Shown here: in pieces, positions 23,186 to 31,753 of the stretch
How the letters are laid out: every line of letters begins with the position of its first letter
Numbering within the stretch: position 1 is the first letter of the stretch
Source: Oscillospiraceae bacterium
Lineage (GTDB): Bacteria; Bacillota; Clostridia; Oscillospirales; Oscillospiraceae
Direction of reading: 5' to 3'
DNA length: 64,000 bases
Assembly (NCBI GenBank): GCA_902761635.1
Contig: CACWLG010000022.1
Coordinates: 1 to 64,000, forward strand
Notes under the pieces: model-generated
Database searches by the model: none
Told to the model about the DNA's origin: nothing
What the model saw: only the letters and a program-made list of their open reading frames with translations
Position numbers and translations under genes: made by a program

Positions 23186-24844
23186 TTGCAAGATCAATTC
23201 GATAAACTCATGGAAAGCAAAATAAGCAGCGGCCAGGAGAAGAAGCTTGACGCCCCGCCGAAGAAAAAGCCGCCCCGCCGGGGCAAGCGCATCGCACTCA
23301 AGCTGGTGCTGGCGCTGTGCCTTGTGGTGCTGCTGATTTGCGGCGCTGCGGTCTGGGGCTATACGCTGAGCGTCAACGGCCGCAATCTCCCCCAGGTCTA
23401 TGTAAACGGCGTCTTCGTCGGCAGCATGACGCCGGAGGAGACCGAGGCCGCCCTCAGGCAGGCCAAATGGGACGCCCTGGAGGGAGAAAGCCTCTCGGTG
23501 AGTCTCCCGGCCGGGGCCGCCTTCACGGTGGACTACCTGCGCTCCGGCGCCGCAGTGAGCCGGGAACAGGCCGTCAACGCGGCGAAGACCTACGGCCACG
23601 ACGGGGGCGTGTTCACAAATCTCTGGCGCTGGCTGACAAACCACATCAGCCCCGTGGATGTGCTGGCCGGGGAACGGCCGCTGGACAAAAGCTACATTCA
23701 GTCCTGCATGGACCAGGGAATCCTGAGTCTCTCCGCCGCGCTCAGCAAGACGCCCTGGACCTCCGACCCCGAGAGCGCAAAGCTTGTGCTCTTCAAGGGC
23801 GCGGGCGGGGTCGAGCTGGATACCGACGCCCTGTATGACGCCGTTGCCGCGGCCCTGCGCGCGGGCGAGAAAGCCATACGCTTTGAAAAGCTCAAGCACG
23901 AGCCCGCCATGCCGAATTTTGAGCAGATCCGTGATCAGATCTGCGTTGAGGCCCAGAGCGCCTATTATTCCGAATCCTTTGAGGTCGTGCCCGAGGTGGT
24001 GGGCGTAAGCTTCGATCCGCAGCAGGCCGCACAGCTCTGGCAGGCAGCAGGGATTGCGGAGGAGGTCGTGGTCCCGCTGGAAATCACCCAGCCTCTCTAC
24101 ACCGCCGAGCAGCTCAAGGGCCTGCTGTTCCGCGATCTGTTGGGCGCGCAGATGACCTACTACTACGGCTCGACGGCCGAACGCATCAACAACATCCGCC
24201 TCGCCGCCTCGAAGCTTGACGGGCTGATTCTCCTGCCGGGCGAGAGCTTTTCCTACAACGACACGGTGGGCAAGCGCACCCAGGAGGCCGGCTTCCAGTA
24301 TGCCGACGCCTATTCCGATGGCCAGGTCGTGCCCGAGCTCGGCGGCGGCATCTGCCAGGTGTCCTCCACCCTCTACAGCGCCGCCCTCTACTCCCGGCTC
24401 AAGATTCTCTCGCGCACGAACCACTATTTCAAGGTCGGGTATCTCGACTTCGGCATGGACGCCACGGTGAGCTGGGGCGCGCCGGACTTCAAGTTCCGCA
24501 ACGACAAGGAGCTGCCCATCAAGGTCGCTGCCTACCTCAACGAGGACGAGAGCTCTTTGGTCATTGAGATCTGGGGCACGGACTTTGACGGCGTCAAGGT
24601 CAGGCTTCGCCACGAGGACACGCCCATCTATGACGAGCAGTACCAGGACGTGCAGATCGGCTGGAACGTCAAGACCTACAGCGATCTCTACGACCTGGAC
24701 GGCAATTACATGGACACTTCCTATGTCAGCACCAGCGTCTACTACTTCCACGATGAGGATATTGAGTGGCCCGAAGGGGTTGAGAAGCATTTGAGCGACG
24801 CCTTCAACACCACGCCCGAACCCGCACGCGATCCGTATATGTGA
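23186..24844 (+). CDS. VanW-domain membrane-anchored protein
   Basis: The 552-residue protein starts at a TTG behind GAGGGATGAGCC. The cytosolic tail is Lys/Pro-rich, one membrane segment is at about residues 37-60, then two peptidoglycan-binding-4-like repeats, a VanW domain (about 330-460: INNIRLAASKLDGLILLPGESFS, ELGGGICQVSSTLY) and a C-terminal beta-rich part. VanW proteins act at the cell wall; the exact role is unknown. It begins 4 bp after hemW and is probably co-transcribed. Confidence 0.88.
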   Translation: MQDQFDKLMESKISSGQEKKLDAPPKKKPPRRGKRIALKLVLALCLVVLLICGAAVWGYTLSVNGRNLPQVYVNGVFVGSMTPEETEAALRQAKWDALEGESLSVSLPAGAAFTVDYLRSGAAVSREQAVNAAKTYGHDGGVFTNLWRWLTNHISPVDVLAGERPLDKSYIQSCMDQGILSLSAALSKTPWTSDPESAKLVLFKGAGGVELDTDALYDAVAAALRAGEKAIRFEKLKHEPAMPNFEQIRDQICVEAQSAYYSESFEVVPEVVGVSFDPQQAAQLWQAAGIAEEVVVPLEITQPLYTAEQLKGLLFRDLLGAQMTYYYGSTAERINNIRLAASKLDGLILLPGESFSYNDTVGKRTQEAGFQYADAYSDGQVVPELGGGICQVSSTLYSAALYSRLKILSRTNHYFKVGYLDFGMDATVSWGAPDFKFRNDKELPIKVAAYLNEDESSLVIEIWGTDFDGVKVRLRHEDTPIYDEQYQDVQIGWNVKTYSDLYDLDGNYMDTSYVSTSVYYFHDEDIEWPEGVEKHLSDAFNTTPEPARDPYM

Positions 24845-24869
24845 AATTAACGATACAGGAGAAAAGAGC

Positions 24870-26825
24870 ATGGAAAACAGGAAGACTTTTTACATCACCA
24901 CGCCGATCTACTACCCCTCCGACAAACTGCACATCGGCCACACCTACTGCACCGTGGCTACCGACGCCTTTGCCCGTTACAAGCGCCTGCGGGGCTATGA
25001 CGTGATGTTCCTCACCGGCACGGACGAGCACGGTCAGAAGATCGAGGACAAGGCCCGCGAGGCCGGCATCACCCCCCAGGAGTTTGTGGACCGCATCGTG
25101 GAGGGTCCCGGCGGCATCCTCGACCTGTGGAAGCTGATGAACATCTCCAACGACCGCTTCATCCGCACCACCGACGACTATCATGTCCAGTCCATCCAGC
25201 GCATCTTCAAAAAGATGTACGAAAAGGGCGATATTTACAAGGGCGCTTACAAGGGCAAGTACTGCACACCCTGCGAGAGCTTCTGGACCGAGAGCCAGCT
25301 TGTCAACGGCATGTGCCCCGACTGCGGCCGTCCCGTCCATGACGCTGAGGAGGAGGCCTACTTCTTCCGTCTCTCGAAGTACGCAAAGCCCGTGCAGGAG
25401 CTGCTGGAGTCCGGCACCTTCCTGGAGCCCGCTTCCCGCGTCAACGAGATGATCAACAACTTCATCAAGCCCGGCCTGGAGGACCTCTGCGTCTCCCGCA
25501 CCAGCTTCACCTGGGGCGTCCCCGTGGACTTCGACCCGGGCCATGTGGTCTATGTGTGGGTCGACGCCCTCTCCAACTACATCACCGCCCTGGGCTATCA
25601 GAACGACCGCTATCACGACTATGAGAAGTACTGGCCGGCCGACTGCCACATTGTGGGCAAGGAGATCGTCCGCTTCCATTCCATCATCTGGCCCGCTATG
25701 CTCATGAGTCTGGGCGAGCCCCTGCCCAAAAAGGTCTACGGCCACGGCTGGCTCGTCATTGACGGCGGCAAGATGTCCAAGTCCAAGGGCAATGTGGTGG
25801 ATCCCTACGTGCTGGCGGAGAAGTTCGGCGTGGACGCGCTGCGCTTCTTCCTGCTGCGTACCTTCCCCTTCGGGTCCGACGGCAACTTCTCCAACGAGCT
25901 TTTGATCTCCACCATCAATACCGACCTTGCCAACGACCTCGGCAACCTCGTCTCCCGCACCACTGCCATGGTGGAGAAGTACTTCGGCGGCAGGCTCCCC
26001 GCAGACCGGGAGCGCGATGCTCTGGACGAGGAGCTTCTGGCCCTCCTCAAGGCAGCTCCCGAAAAGTACGCCGCCCAGATGGACGCCTTCCAGCCCCATC
26101 TCGCTCTGGAGGAGGTCTTCCGCCTCATCCAGCGCGCCAACAAGTATATCGACGAAACCATGCCCTGGGCGCTTGCCAAGGACGAGGCAAAGAAAGCCCG
26201 CCTGGCCTCCGTCATGTATAACCTGCTCGAGGCGCTGCGCGTCTCGCTCATCCTGCTCACGCCCTTCATCCCCGACAGCTGCGAAAAGGCCTTCGCCCAG
26301 ATCGGCGCGGACGAGAGCTGCCGCACCTGGGATTCCGCCCTGGTCTATGGCGCTCTGCCCTGTGATGCCGAGATTCACAAGGGCGAGACCCTCTTCCCCC
26401 GCATTGACGCGGCAAAGATGCTTGAGGAGCTGGAGCAGGCCGAGAAGGCTGCCCACGGCCCCCAGGTAAAGGTCAATCCCGTCCTGCCCGATGTAAGCAT
26501 CGACGAGTTTGCCAAGTGCGACATGCGTGTGTGCAAGGTTCTCTCCTGCGAGGCCGTGAAGAAGAGCGAGAAATTATTGAAGTTCCAGCTCGATGACGGC
26601 AGCGGTACGCCCCGCCAGATTCTCTCCGGCATCCACAAGTTCTATGAGCCCGAGGACCTCGTCGGCAAAACCGTGGTTGCGATCCTGAACCTGCCCCCTC
26701 GCAAGATGATGGGCCAGATGTCAAATGGCATGATTTTGTCCGCCGTACGCGAGGTAGACGGCAAGGAGGAACTGCACCTTCTGATGCTCGACGACTCTGT
26801 CCCCGCCGGCGCGCAGCTCTGCTGA
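24870..26825 (+). CDS. metG: Methionyl-tRNA synthetase
   Basis: The 651-residue enzyme has a class I catalytic core with HIGH (LHIGHTY) and KMSKS (GGKMSKSKGN), a zinc knuckle (CTPC...CPDC), an anticodon-binding helical domain (WALAKDE region), and a fused C-terminal EMAP/Arc1p-like tRNA-binding OB fold (FAKCDMRVCKV...MSNGMILSA). It charges tRNA-Met with methionine. It starts behind ACAGGAGAAAAGAGC, 25 bp after the VanW gene. Confidence 0.97.
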   Translation: MENRKTFYITTPIYYPSDKLHIGHTYCTVATDAFARYKRLRGYDVMFLTGTDEHGQKIEDKAREAGITPQEFVDRIVEGPGGILDLWKLMNISNDRFIRTTDDYHVQSIQRIFKKMYEKGDIYKGAYKGKYCTPCESFWTESQLVNGMCPDCGRPVHDAEEEAYFFRLSKYAKPVQELLESGTFLEPASRVNEMINNFIKPGLEDLCVSRTSFTWGVPVDFDPGHVVYVWVDALSNYITALGYQNDRYHDYEKYWPADCHIVGKEIVRFHSIIWPAMLMSLGEPLPKKVYGHGWLVIDGGKMSKSKGNVVDPYVLAEKFGVDALRFFLLRTFPFGSDGNFSNELLISTINTDLANDLGNLVSRTTAMVEKYFGGRLPADRERDALDEELLALLKAAPEKYAAQMDAFQPHLALEEVFRLIQRANKYIDETMPWALAKDEAKKARLASVMYNLLEALRVSLILLTPFIPDSCEKAFAQIGADESCRTWDSALVYGALPCDAEIHKGETLFPRIDAAKMLEELEQAEKAAHGPQVKVNPVLPDVSIDEFAKCDMRVCKVLSCEAVKKSEKLLKFQLDDGSGTPRQILSGIHKFYEPEDLVGKTVVAILNLPPRKMMGQMSNGMILSAVREVDGKEELHLLMLDDSVPAGAQLC

Positions 26826-26842
26826 AAACCGAACAGACGATG

Positions 26843-26875
26843 ACACCCCCGGTCCATTTTTTGAACCGGGGGTGT
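26843..26875. terminator. Bidirectional terminator
   Basis: ACACCCCCGGT pairs with ACCGGGGGTGT around a T-rich loop, between convergent metG and uraA. Confidence 0.8.
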
Positions 26876-26899
26876 TCTGGTATCTGTATACGGTTTCGA

Positions 26900-28237
26900 T
26901 CAGACCTTGAAGTTGACGGCGGTGTCGCCCTGGGAGTCCACACCGAACTCGTAGTCCTTGCCGGGCAGAACGGCGTTGAGCAGGATGCCCACGATGGAGG
27001 CCACAGCGAGGCCGGAGAGGGAGACGATGCCGATCTGAATGGCGCCGGCGTAGTTGATGCCGATGGCCAGCACCAGGATCAGGGCTGCGATGATAACGTT
27101 GCGGGTGTTGGTGAAGTCCACCTTGTTCTCCACGACGTTTCTCACGCCGACTGCGGAAATCATACCGTAGAGAATCAGGCTCACGCCGCCGATGGTAGCG
27201 CCGGGCATGGCGGAGACGAGGGCGGCAAACTTCGGGCAGAAGGAGAAGATGATGGCAAAGCAGGCCGCCAGACGGATCACACGGGGATCATAGACTCTGG
27301 AGAGGGCCAGCACGCCGGTGTTCTCGCCGTAGGTGGTGTTGGCCGGGGCGCCGAAGAGGGCCGCAAGAGAGGTAGCCAGGCCGTCGCCCAGGAGGGTGCG
27401 GTGCAGGCCCGGGTCAACCAGATAGTTCTGCTCACAGGTGGAGGAGATGGCACACACATCGCCGATATGCTCCACCATGGTGGCAAGGCTCAGCGGGACG
27501 ATGGTGAGGATCGCGGAGGTGAGCAGAGCGCCGTCGATCTTGCCGGAGCCCAGCAGGCTGAAGACGGTGCGGTTCCAGTAGATGGGCAGGCCGAACCACT
27601 TGGCGGCGGCGACGGAGGAGGCCACATTGGCACGGGCGGCGGGATCGACGATCACGGCAAAGATATAGGAGACCACGACGCCCAGCAGGATCGGGACGAT
27701 CTTGATCATGCCCTTGCCGTACATGTTGGCGCCGATGACGACCACGATGGCAACGATGGCGATCAGCCAGTTGGTGGAGCAGTTGTTGATTGCGGAGGAG
27801 GAGAGGTTCAGGCCGATGGCGATGATGATGGGGCCGGTGACAATGGGCGGGAAGTAGCGCATGACCTTCTTGATGCCGAAGGTCTTGAAGAGCGCGGAGA
27901 GAATCGCATACATGACGCCCACACAGGCCACGCCGAAGCAGGCATACACCAGCAGATCAGCCTCGCCGTTGGGGGCGATGGCGGCGTAGCCGGGGATGAA
28001 GGCAAAGGAGGAGCCCAGGAAGGCCGGGACCTTTTTCTTGGTGATCAGATGGAACAGCAGCGTACCGAGACCGGCAAACAACAGCGTGGTGGCCACATCC
28101 AGGCCGGTCAGGGCCGGGACCAGCACGGTGGCGCCGAACATGGCAAACATGTGCTGCAGGCCAAGGACCAGCATTTTCGGTGTGCCGAGCACGCGTGCGT
28201 CATACACCGGCCCGTCGATGATGTTCTTGTTGTTCAT
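26900..28237 (-). CDS. uraA: Uracil permease (NCS2 family)
   Basis: The 445-residue protein has about 14 membrane segments. NCS2 signatures: an N-terminal QHMFAMFGATVLVP, and the substrate-site stretches TMVEHIGDVCAIS and GAPANTTYGENTGVLALS, with Glu and Gln/Asn positions typical of uracil transporters. It imports uracil by proton symport. It is second gene after pyrR and shares its PyrR-controlled leader, which fits pyrimidine salvage regulation. Confidence 0.93.
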   Translation of the reverse strand: MNNKNIIDGPVYDARVLGTPKMLVLGLQHMFAMFGATVLVPALTGLDVATTLLFAGLGTLLFHLITKKKVPAFLGSSFAFIPGYAAIAPNGEADLLVYACFGVACVGVMYAILSALFKTFGIKKVMRYFPPIVTGPIIIAIGLNLSSSAINNCSTNWLIAIVAIVVVIGANMYGKGMIKIVPILLGVVVSYIFAVIVDPAARANVASSVAAAKWFGLPIYWNRTVFSLLGSGKIDGALLTSAILTIVPLSLATMVEHIGDVCAISSTCEQNYLVDPGLHRTLLGDGLATSLAALFGAPANTTYGENTGVLALSRVYDPRVIRLAACFAIIFSFCPKFAALVSAMPGATIGGVSLILYGMISAVGVRNVVENKVDFTNTRNVIIAALILVLAIGINYAGAIQIGIVSLSGLAVASIVGILLNAVLPGKDYEFGVDSQGDTAVNFKV

Positions 28238-28304
28238 TCAATAACCCTCTCTCTGTAAGATTTTCATTGAAATGTATGGCAAGCGGCGTTTGCCGCGTTG
28301 CTGA

Positions 28305-28841
28305 CTAAATTTCCATAAGCCAGACACCGGTCTCGCCGTCAAACGCGGGCAGCCTCACCTCGATGAGCTCCGTGCGGGAACTCGGCACGTTCTTTCCCAC
28401 GTAGTCCGGCCGGATGGGCAGCTCTCTGTGGCCCCGGTCCACCAGCACCGCAAGCTGGATGCTGCGGGGTCTGCCGCAGGAGAAGACCGCCTCGATCGCA
28501 GCGCGCACTGTGCGCCCGGTGTAGATCACATCGTCCGCCAGCACCACGTCCCGCCCGGTCACGTCAAAGGGCAGCTCCGCCCGGCGGACGGCAGGCAGCT
28601 CGTTCTCGCGGCTCAGATCGTCCCGGTAAAAGCGGATATCAATGCTGCCCACGGGAACTTCGCGCTCCTCGATACGTCTTATATTATCGCGGATGCGTTC
28701 GGCAATGGGCGCGCCCCGACGCCGGATGCCGACCAGCACGAGGTTTTCCGCACCCTTGTTCTTTTCCACGATCTCGTGGGAGATGCGCATCAGCGCTCGG
28801 GAAAGCGCCGCTTCATCCATGATCTGGGCCTTCTGCCGCAT
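28305..28841 (-). CDS. pyrR: Bifunctional PyrR regulator / uracil phosphoribosyltransferase
   Basis: The 178-residue protein starts at the ATG behind AAAGGAGGTGTCCGGC; a longer frame would begin in the attenuator. The PRPP-binding loop is [20 protein letters not shown]-binding and dimer residues include [10 protein letters not shown] and [23 protein letters not shown], all standard PyrR. With UMP bound it binds leader RNA and promotes termination. The binding sequence sits in its own leader. Confidence 0.95.
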   Translation of the reverse strand: MRQKAQIMDEAALSRALMRISHEIVEKNKGAENLVLVGIRRRGAPIAERIRDNIRRIEEREVPVGSIDIRFYRDDLSRENELPAVRRAELPFDVTGRDVVLADDVIYTGRTVRAAIEAVFSCGRPRSIQLAVLVDRGHRELPIRPDYVGKNVPSSRTELIEVRLPAFDGETGVWLMEI

Positions 28842-28861
28842 GCCGGACACCTCCTTTGGGC

Positions 28862-28955
28862 ATAAAAAAAATCCTGCCTGGCCCGGCAAGACAACACACG
28901 GCAGACTGCAGTCAGGCAGCCTGTTTATAACGATCTTGCCGGTCTCTCTGTACCG
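28862..28955 (-). promoter_or_regulatory. PyrR-binding attenuator leader
   Basis: On the reverse strand the leader contains ACAGAGAGACCGGCAAGAT (28933-28951 region), matching the conserved PyrR anti-antiterminator loop. It is followed by a terminator whose outer stem is CTGCCTG/CAGGCAG and then eight T residues. This is the classic pyr attenuation layout, controlling pyrR-uraA. Confidence 0.85.
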
Positions 28956-28980
28956 CGCTTAAAAACCTTTGTTCGTCGGG

Positions 28981-29009
28981 ATTATATAAGCAGAAGGGTC
29001 AAAAAGCAA
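28981..29009 (-). promoter_or_regulatory. pyrR-uraA promoter
   Basis: On the reverse strand TTGCTT and TATAAT are separated by 17 bp, about 25 bp before the PyrR loop. Confidence 0.7.
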
Positions 29010-29097
29010 GAGGAAAAATTTCTTTCGTCGGGATGTAGAATTTGTTCGGAGGCCGGTGAACAGATTTGTATACTATTTCTTAACATTTGGCATCTTG

Positions 29098-29205
29098 AAA
29101 TGACTGTGCCGCAGTGGTAGCGTATCTCTTGCCTCCACCAGCCGCGTACGCGGCGTATTGGGGGAAGGGGACCGCTTCAGCGGTGGAAGGGGTCGTCAGT
29201 TAATC
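29098..29205. repeat. Degenerate GC-rich repeat-like stretch
   Basis: About 100 bp contain several small palindromes (CCGCGTACGCGG, CCGCTTCAGCGG) and GGGGGAAGGGG, resembling dispersed genomic repeats. No gene is visible in 29010-29300. Confidence 0.3.
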
Positions 29206-29300
29206 ACGACACGAACGGACACATGACGCGGCAGAACCTCACGCGCGTCCCGTGCGCATGATGCTCCCTCATAGAAGGAGCCAGCCGGAAAGGAGTTACC

Positions 29301-29861
29301 ATGAAAAAGTACATTGCCCTGCTTCTCGCGCTGTTCATGATTTTTGCCCTCGCCGCCTGCGGGAAAAAGAGCGGTGCGCCCGCTCCCGCGCCTGCTGCGG
29401 CACCGACCGCAGCACCCACGCCGGAACCCACACCGGAAGCGACGCCCGTCCCCGCCGCCACGCCGGAGCCGCCTCCCCTCGTCCCGGATCTGCCGCCGGT
29501 GTATGACGAGGATCTGTCGCGTATTCTGGAGGCCACGCTGTCGGTCCAGCCCGGCACTGCGGGCAGCTCCCTGCGCGCGGCCCGTGTCGCGGCATGGCTC
29601 CTGGACTGGGGCGCGGCAACAAAGCTCACGGACGACGAGATCTACTCTGCCGTCGGCACCTGGCTTGATGCGCAGAGCAGCGAGCGCCTGCAGGTCTTTC
29701 TGGAGAGCTTTCTCTCCGTCTACGATCAGAGCTACAACCTCCGGGGCGAAAATGCCGAGGCCATCATGTCTGACGCCGGGATCGAGTCGAGCCTCTATCC
29801 CTGGAACGAGCGTGCCGCCCGCGCCGTCGAGATGGTCAGCTACGGCTGCGGATTGCGGTAG
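29301..29861 (+). CDS. Lipoprotein of unknown function
   Basis: The 186-residue protein starts behind GGAAAGGAGTTACC. A signal peptide ends in the lipobox LAAC (Cys at about residue 20), then an Ala/Pro/Thr-rich linker (about 25-65) leads to a helical domain of about 115 residues (LRAARVAAWLLDWGAATKL, LQVFLESFLSVYDQSYN). It is therefore anchored on the outer membrane surface. No family is recognised. Single-gene unit. Confidence 0.8.
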   Translation: MKKYIALLLALFMIFALAACGKKSGAPAPAPAAAPTAAPTPEPTPEATPVPAATPEPPPLVPDLPPVYDEDLSRILEATLSVQPGTAGSSLRAARVAAWLLDWGAATKLTDDEIYSAVGTWLDAQSSERLQVFLESFLSVYDQSYNLRGENAEAIMSDAGIESSLYPWNERAARAVEMVSYGCGLR

Positions 29862-29876
29862 GGCACTGTGAAGTAT

Positions 29877-29986
29877 AAAGGCAATACCGCATAATTCGGC
29901 AAGAGCAGATCCTGAGAAAATTTGGGTTCTGATAAAGGCACTTTTTCGCAGATGTACTTTGTGTACCTCAAGAAGTGTTGCCTTAA
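29877..29986 (+). mobile_element. MITE-like element, copy 1 (short form)
   Basis: Terminal inverted repeats AAGGCAATACC and GTGTTGCCTTAA bound about 110 bp. The left 85 bp are identical to the element at 48901, but the interior is deleted. No coding capacity. Confidence 0.75.
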
Positions 29987-29991
29987 AGGAG

Positions 29992-30088
29992 ACCGAAGAC
30001 AAGGGACTGATTCCCTGAGCGGCCCGCTGTAAAACGCAGCTTTGCGTAGAACGGCGGGCCGACAGAGGGTATCGGCCCCTTGTTTTTT
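29992..30088 (+). terminator. Large nested hairpin ending in a T run
   Basis: CAAGGG pairs with CCCTTG at the outer edge, CGGCCCGC with GGCGGGCCG inside, and AACGCAG-type bases at the tip; TTTTTTT follows. It could terminate transcription after the lipoprotein, but its size makes a regulatory RNA possible. Confidence 0.5.
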
Positions 30089-30091
30089 TAT

Positions 30092-30604
30092 TCATTTTAT
30101 GGGCCTGCCCATCAGCTTCTCGGCGAGGCCGGCGCGGCACAGCCAGCCGAGCACCAGAAACTGCACCGGCAGCATCACCGCAAGCTGCACCGCCCGCGCC
30201 GCGAGCATGGCGGCATAGCTGTTGCCCGTGATGATGCAGATCATGGCGGTGTTGGCAAGATAGGAGACGAGCACCGTATTGAGCAGCGCCGCCAACGCCG
30301 GATAAACCCAGCGGGCGGGCTTCTGATAAAGGCACAGGCCGAAGATCACGCCTGTGAGCGCCGCAGTCAGCGTAAAACCCGGGAAATAGGCGCCCGTCGG
30401 AAAGAGCAGCGCGCCCAGCAGATCTCCCAGCGCTCCGGTCGCCGCCGCCCACCAGGGCCCGTACAGCAGCGCGCAGAGGGCCACCGCCGCAAAGCCCAGG
30501 CCGATCTTCATCACCGGCGTGTTGATGGCAAGCAGGCGCGTCAGCACCACGTCCGCTGCAATCAGCAGCGCCGAAATTGCAAGCCGTTTTGTTCCGTTTT
30601 CCAT
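30092..30604 (-). CDS. folT: Folate-family ECF transporter S component
   Basis: The 170-residue membrane protein starts at the ATG behind AAAGGGGGCGGCCTT; a start at 30637 overlaps the -10 element. About five to six membrane segments with the S-component motif LAISALLIAADVVLTRLLAI, GFAAVALCALLYGPWWAAATGALGD and FPTGAYFPGFTLTAALTG suggest folate/tetrahydrofolate specificity. It must pair with a shared EcfA/A'/T module elsewhere. No riboswitch fits in the short leader. Confidence 0.8.
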   Translation of the reverse strand: MENGTKRLAISALLIAADVVLTRLLAINTPVMKIGLGFAAVALCALLYGPWWAAATGALGDLLGALLFPTGAYFPGFTLTAALTGVIFGLCLYQKPARWVYPALAALLNTVLVSYLANTAMICIITGNSYAAMLAARAVQLAVMLPVQFLVLGWLCRAGLAEKLMGRPIK

Positions 30605-30636
30605 AAGGCCGCCCCCTTTCTTTTCAAGGTGGGACA

Positions 30637-30665
30637 ATTATACTCCATGCACCCCGGCGATGCAA
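30637..30665 (-). promoter_or_regulatory. folT promoter
   Basis: On the reverse strand TTGCAT and TATAAT are separated by 17 bp. Confidence 0.7.
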
Positions 30666-30793
30666 GCGGAATGCAAAGAAGTTAACTTTTTCTTCAAAGT
30701 AGGTTTTCGATGTTTTTGTTGACAAAGCTCTTCGCCGCAAATAATATAAATCCATCATAGTCAATGTTCGAGCAATTTCAAGGAGGTAATGTA

Positions 30794-31738
30794 ATGGAAA
30801 ACACGGTATATGATGTTATGATCCTCGGCGGCGGCCCTGCCGGACTGACAGCCGGACTCTATGCGGGACGGGCAAAGCTTTCCGTGTTGATCCTTGAGAA
30901 GGGCGCGGACGGGGGGCAGATCATCCTCACCCACGAGATTGAAAACTACCCCGGCCAGTCCAATATCGACGGCATGAGCGGACAGGAGCTGATCGCCCCC
31001 ATGAGTGCCCAGGCCCAGAAATTCGGCGTGGAACGCATGAGCGACACCATCAGCGCCTGCGACTTCAGCGGGCCGGTCAAAAAGTTTATCGGCAGCCGCG
31101 GCGAGTACCTGGGCAAAACCGTCATCATCTGCACCGGCGCCATGACCCGCTTCATCGGCTGCGGGCATGAGGCCGATTTCGTCGGGCGCGGCGTGAGCTA
31201 CTGTGCTGTGTGTGACGCAAACTTCTTCACGGGCCTCGACATCTACACCGTGGGCGGAAACAACATCGCGGCAGAGGAGTCGATTTACCTTTCCAAGTTT
31301 GCCAAGAGGCTCATCATGCTCCACAAGGGCAAGGCCCTCAGCGTGTCGCCCGAGGTAAAAGCCGAGCTTGAGGCCAATCCCAAAATCGAGGTCCGCCTGA
31401 ACACCGAGGTGGCAGACCTGGGCGGCGACGGCGTGCTCAGTGAGATCGTCCTGCGCAATGCCGAGACCGGGGAACTCAGCACCGTAAAGGCAGACGCGGA
31501 GGACGGCATGTTCGGCCTTTTCGGCTTTACCGGCAAGAAGACCACCGGCATGTTTGAGGGCATCCTCGACATGGAGGGCGGCTATATCAAGACCAACGAG
31601 AAAATGGAGACCAACATTCCCGGCGTCTATGCCGCGGGCGATGTACGCGTGACGCCCCTGCGTCAGGTGGTAACCGCCTGCGCCGACGGGGCGATCGCCG
31701 CCATGCAGTGCAGCAAATATGTCGGGAGCCTCAAATAA
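30794..31738 (+). CDS. trxB: Thioredoxin reductase-like flavoprotein with altered NADPH site
   Basis: The 314-residue protein starts behind AAGGAGGTAATGTA. FAD-binding GGGPAGLTAGLYAGRA and AAGDVR are normal and the redox pair CAVC is present. The second nucleotide site is abnormal: VGGNNIAAEESIYLS in place of GGGxSA, and LHKGKAL where NADPH-type enzymes have HRR. This resembles clostridial ferredoxin-dependent (FFTR) or related reductases rather than NADPH-dependent TrxB. No thioredoxin gene is adjacent. Confidence 0.85.
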   Translation: MENTVYDVMILGGGPAGLTAGLYAGRAKLSVLILEKGADGGQIILTHEIENYPGQSNIDGMSGQELIAPMSAQAQKFGVERMSDTISACDFSGPVKKFIGSRGEYLGKTVIICTGAMTRFIGCGHEADFVGRGVSYCAVCDANFFTGLDIYTVGGNNIAAEESIYLSKFAKRLIMLHKGKALSVSPEVKAELEANPKIEVRLNTEVADLGGDGVLSEIVLRNAETGELSTVKADAEDGMFGLFGFTGKKTTGMFEGILDMEGGYIKTNEKMETNIPGVYAAGDVRVTPLRQVVTACADGAIAAMQCSKYVGSLK

Positions 31739-31753
31739 GGGAGAGTGATTCTT

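Noticed and set aside
19778..24871. Very long open frame (about 1,700 codons) on the reverse strand
   Set aside because: It is the antisense of htpG, hemW and VanW genes in high-GC DNA; no ribosome binding site and repetitive low-quality protein.
26840..28258. Open frame antisense to uraA
   Set aside because: GC-rich shadow rich in Gly, Asp and His; uraA on the other strand is certain.
30605..30760. THF riboswitch upstream of folT
   Set aside because: The promoter is only about 30 bp before the start codon, leaving no room for a riboswitch.
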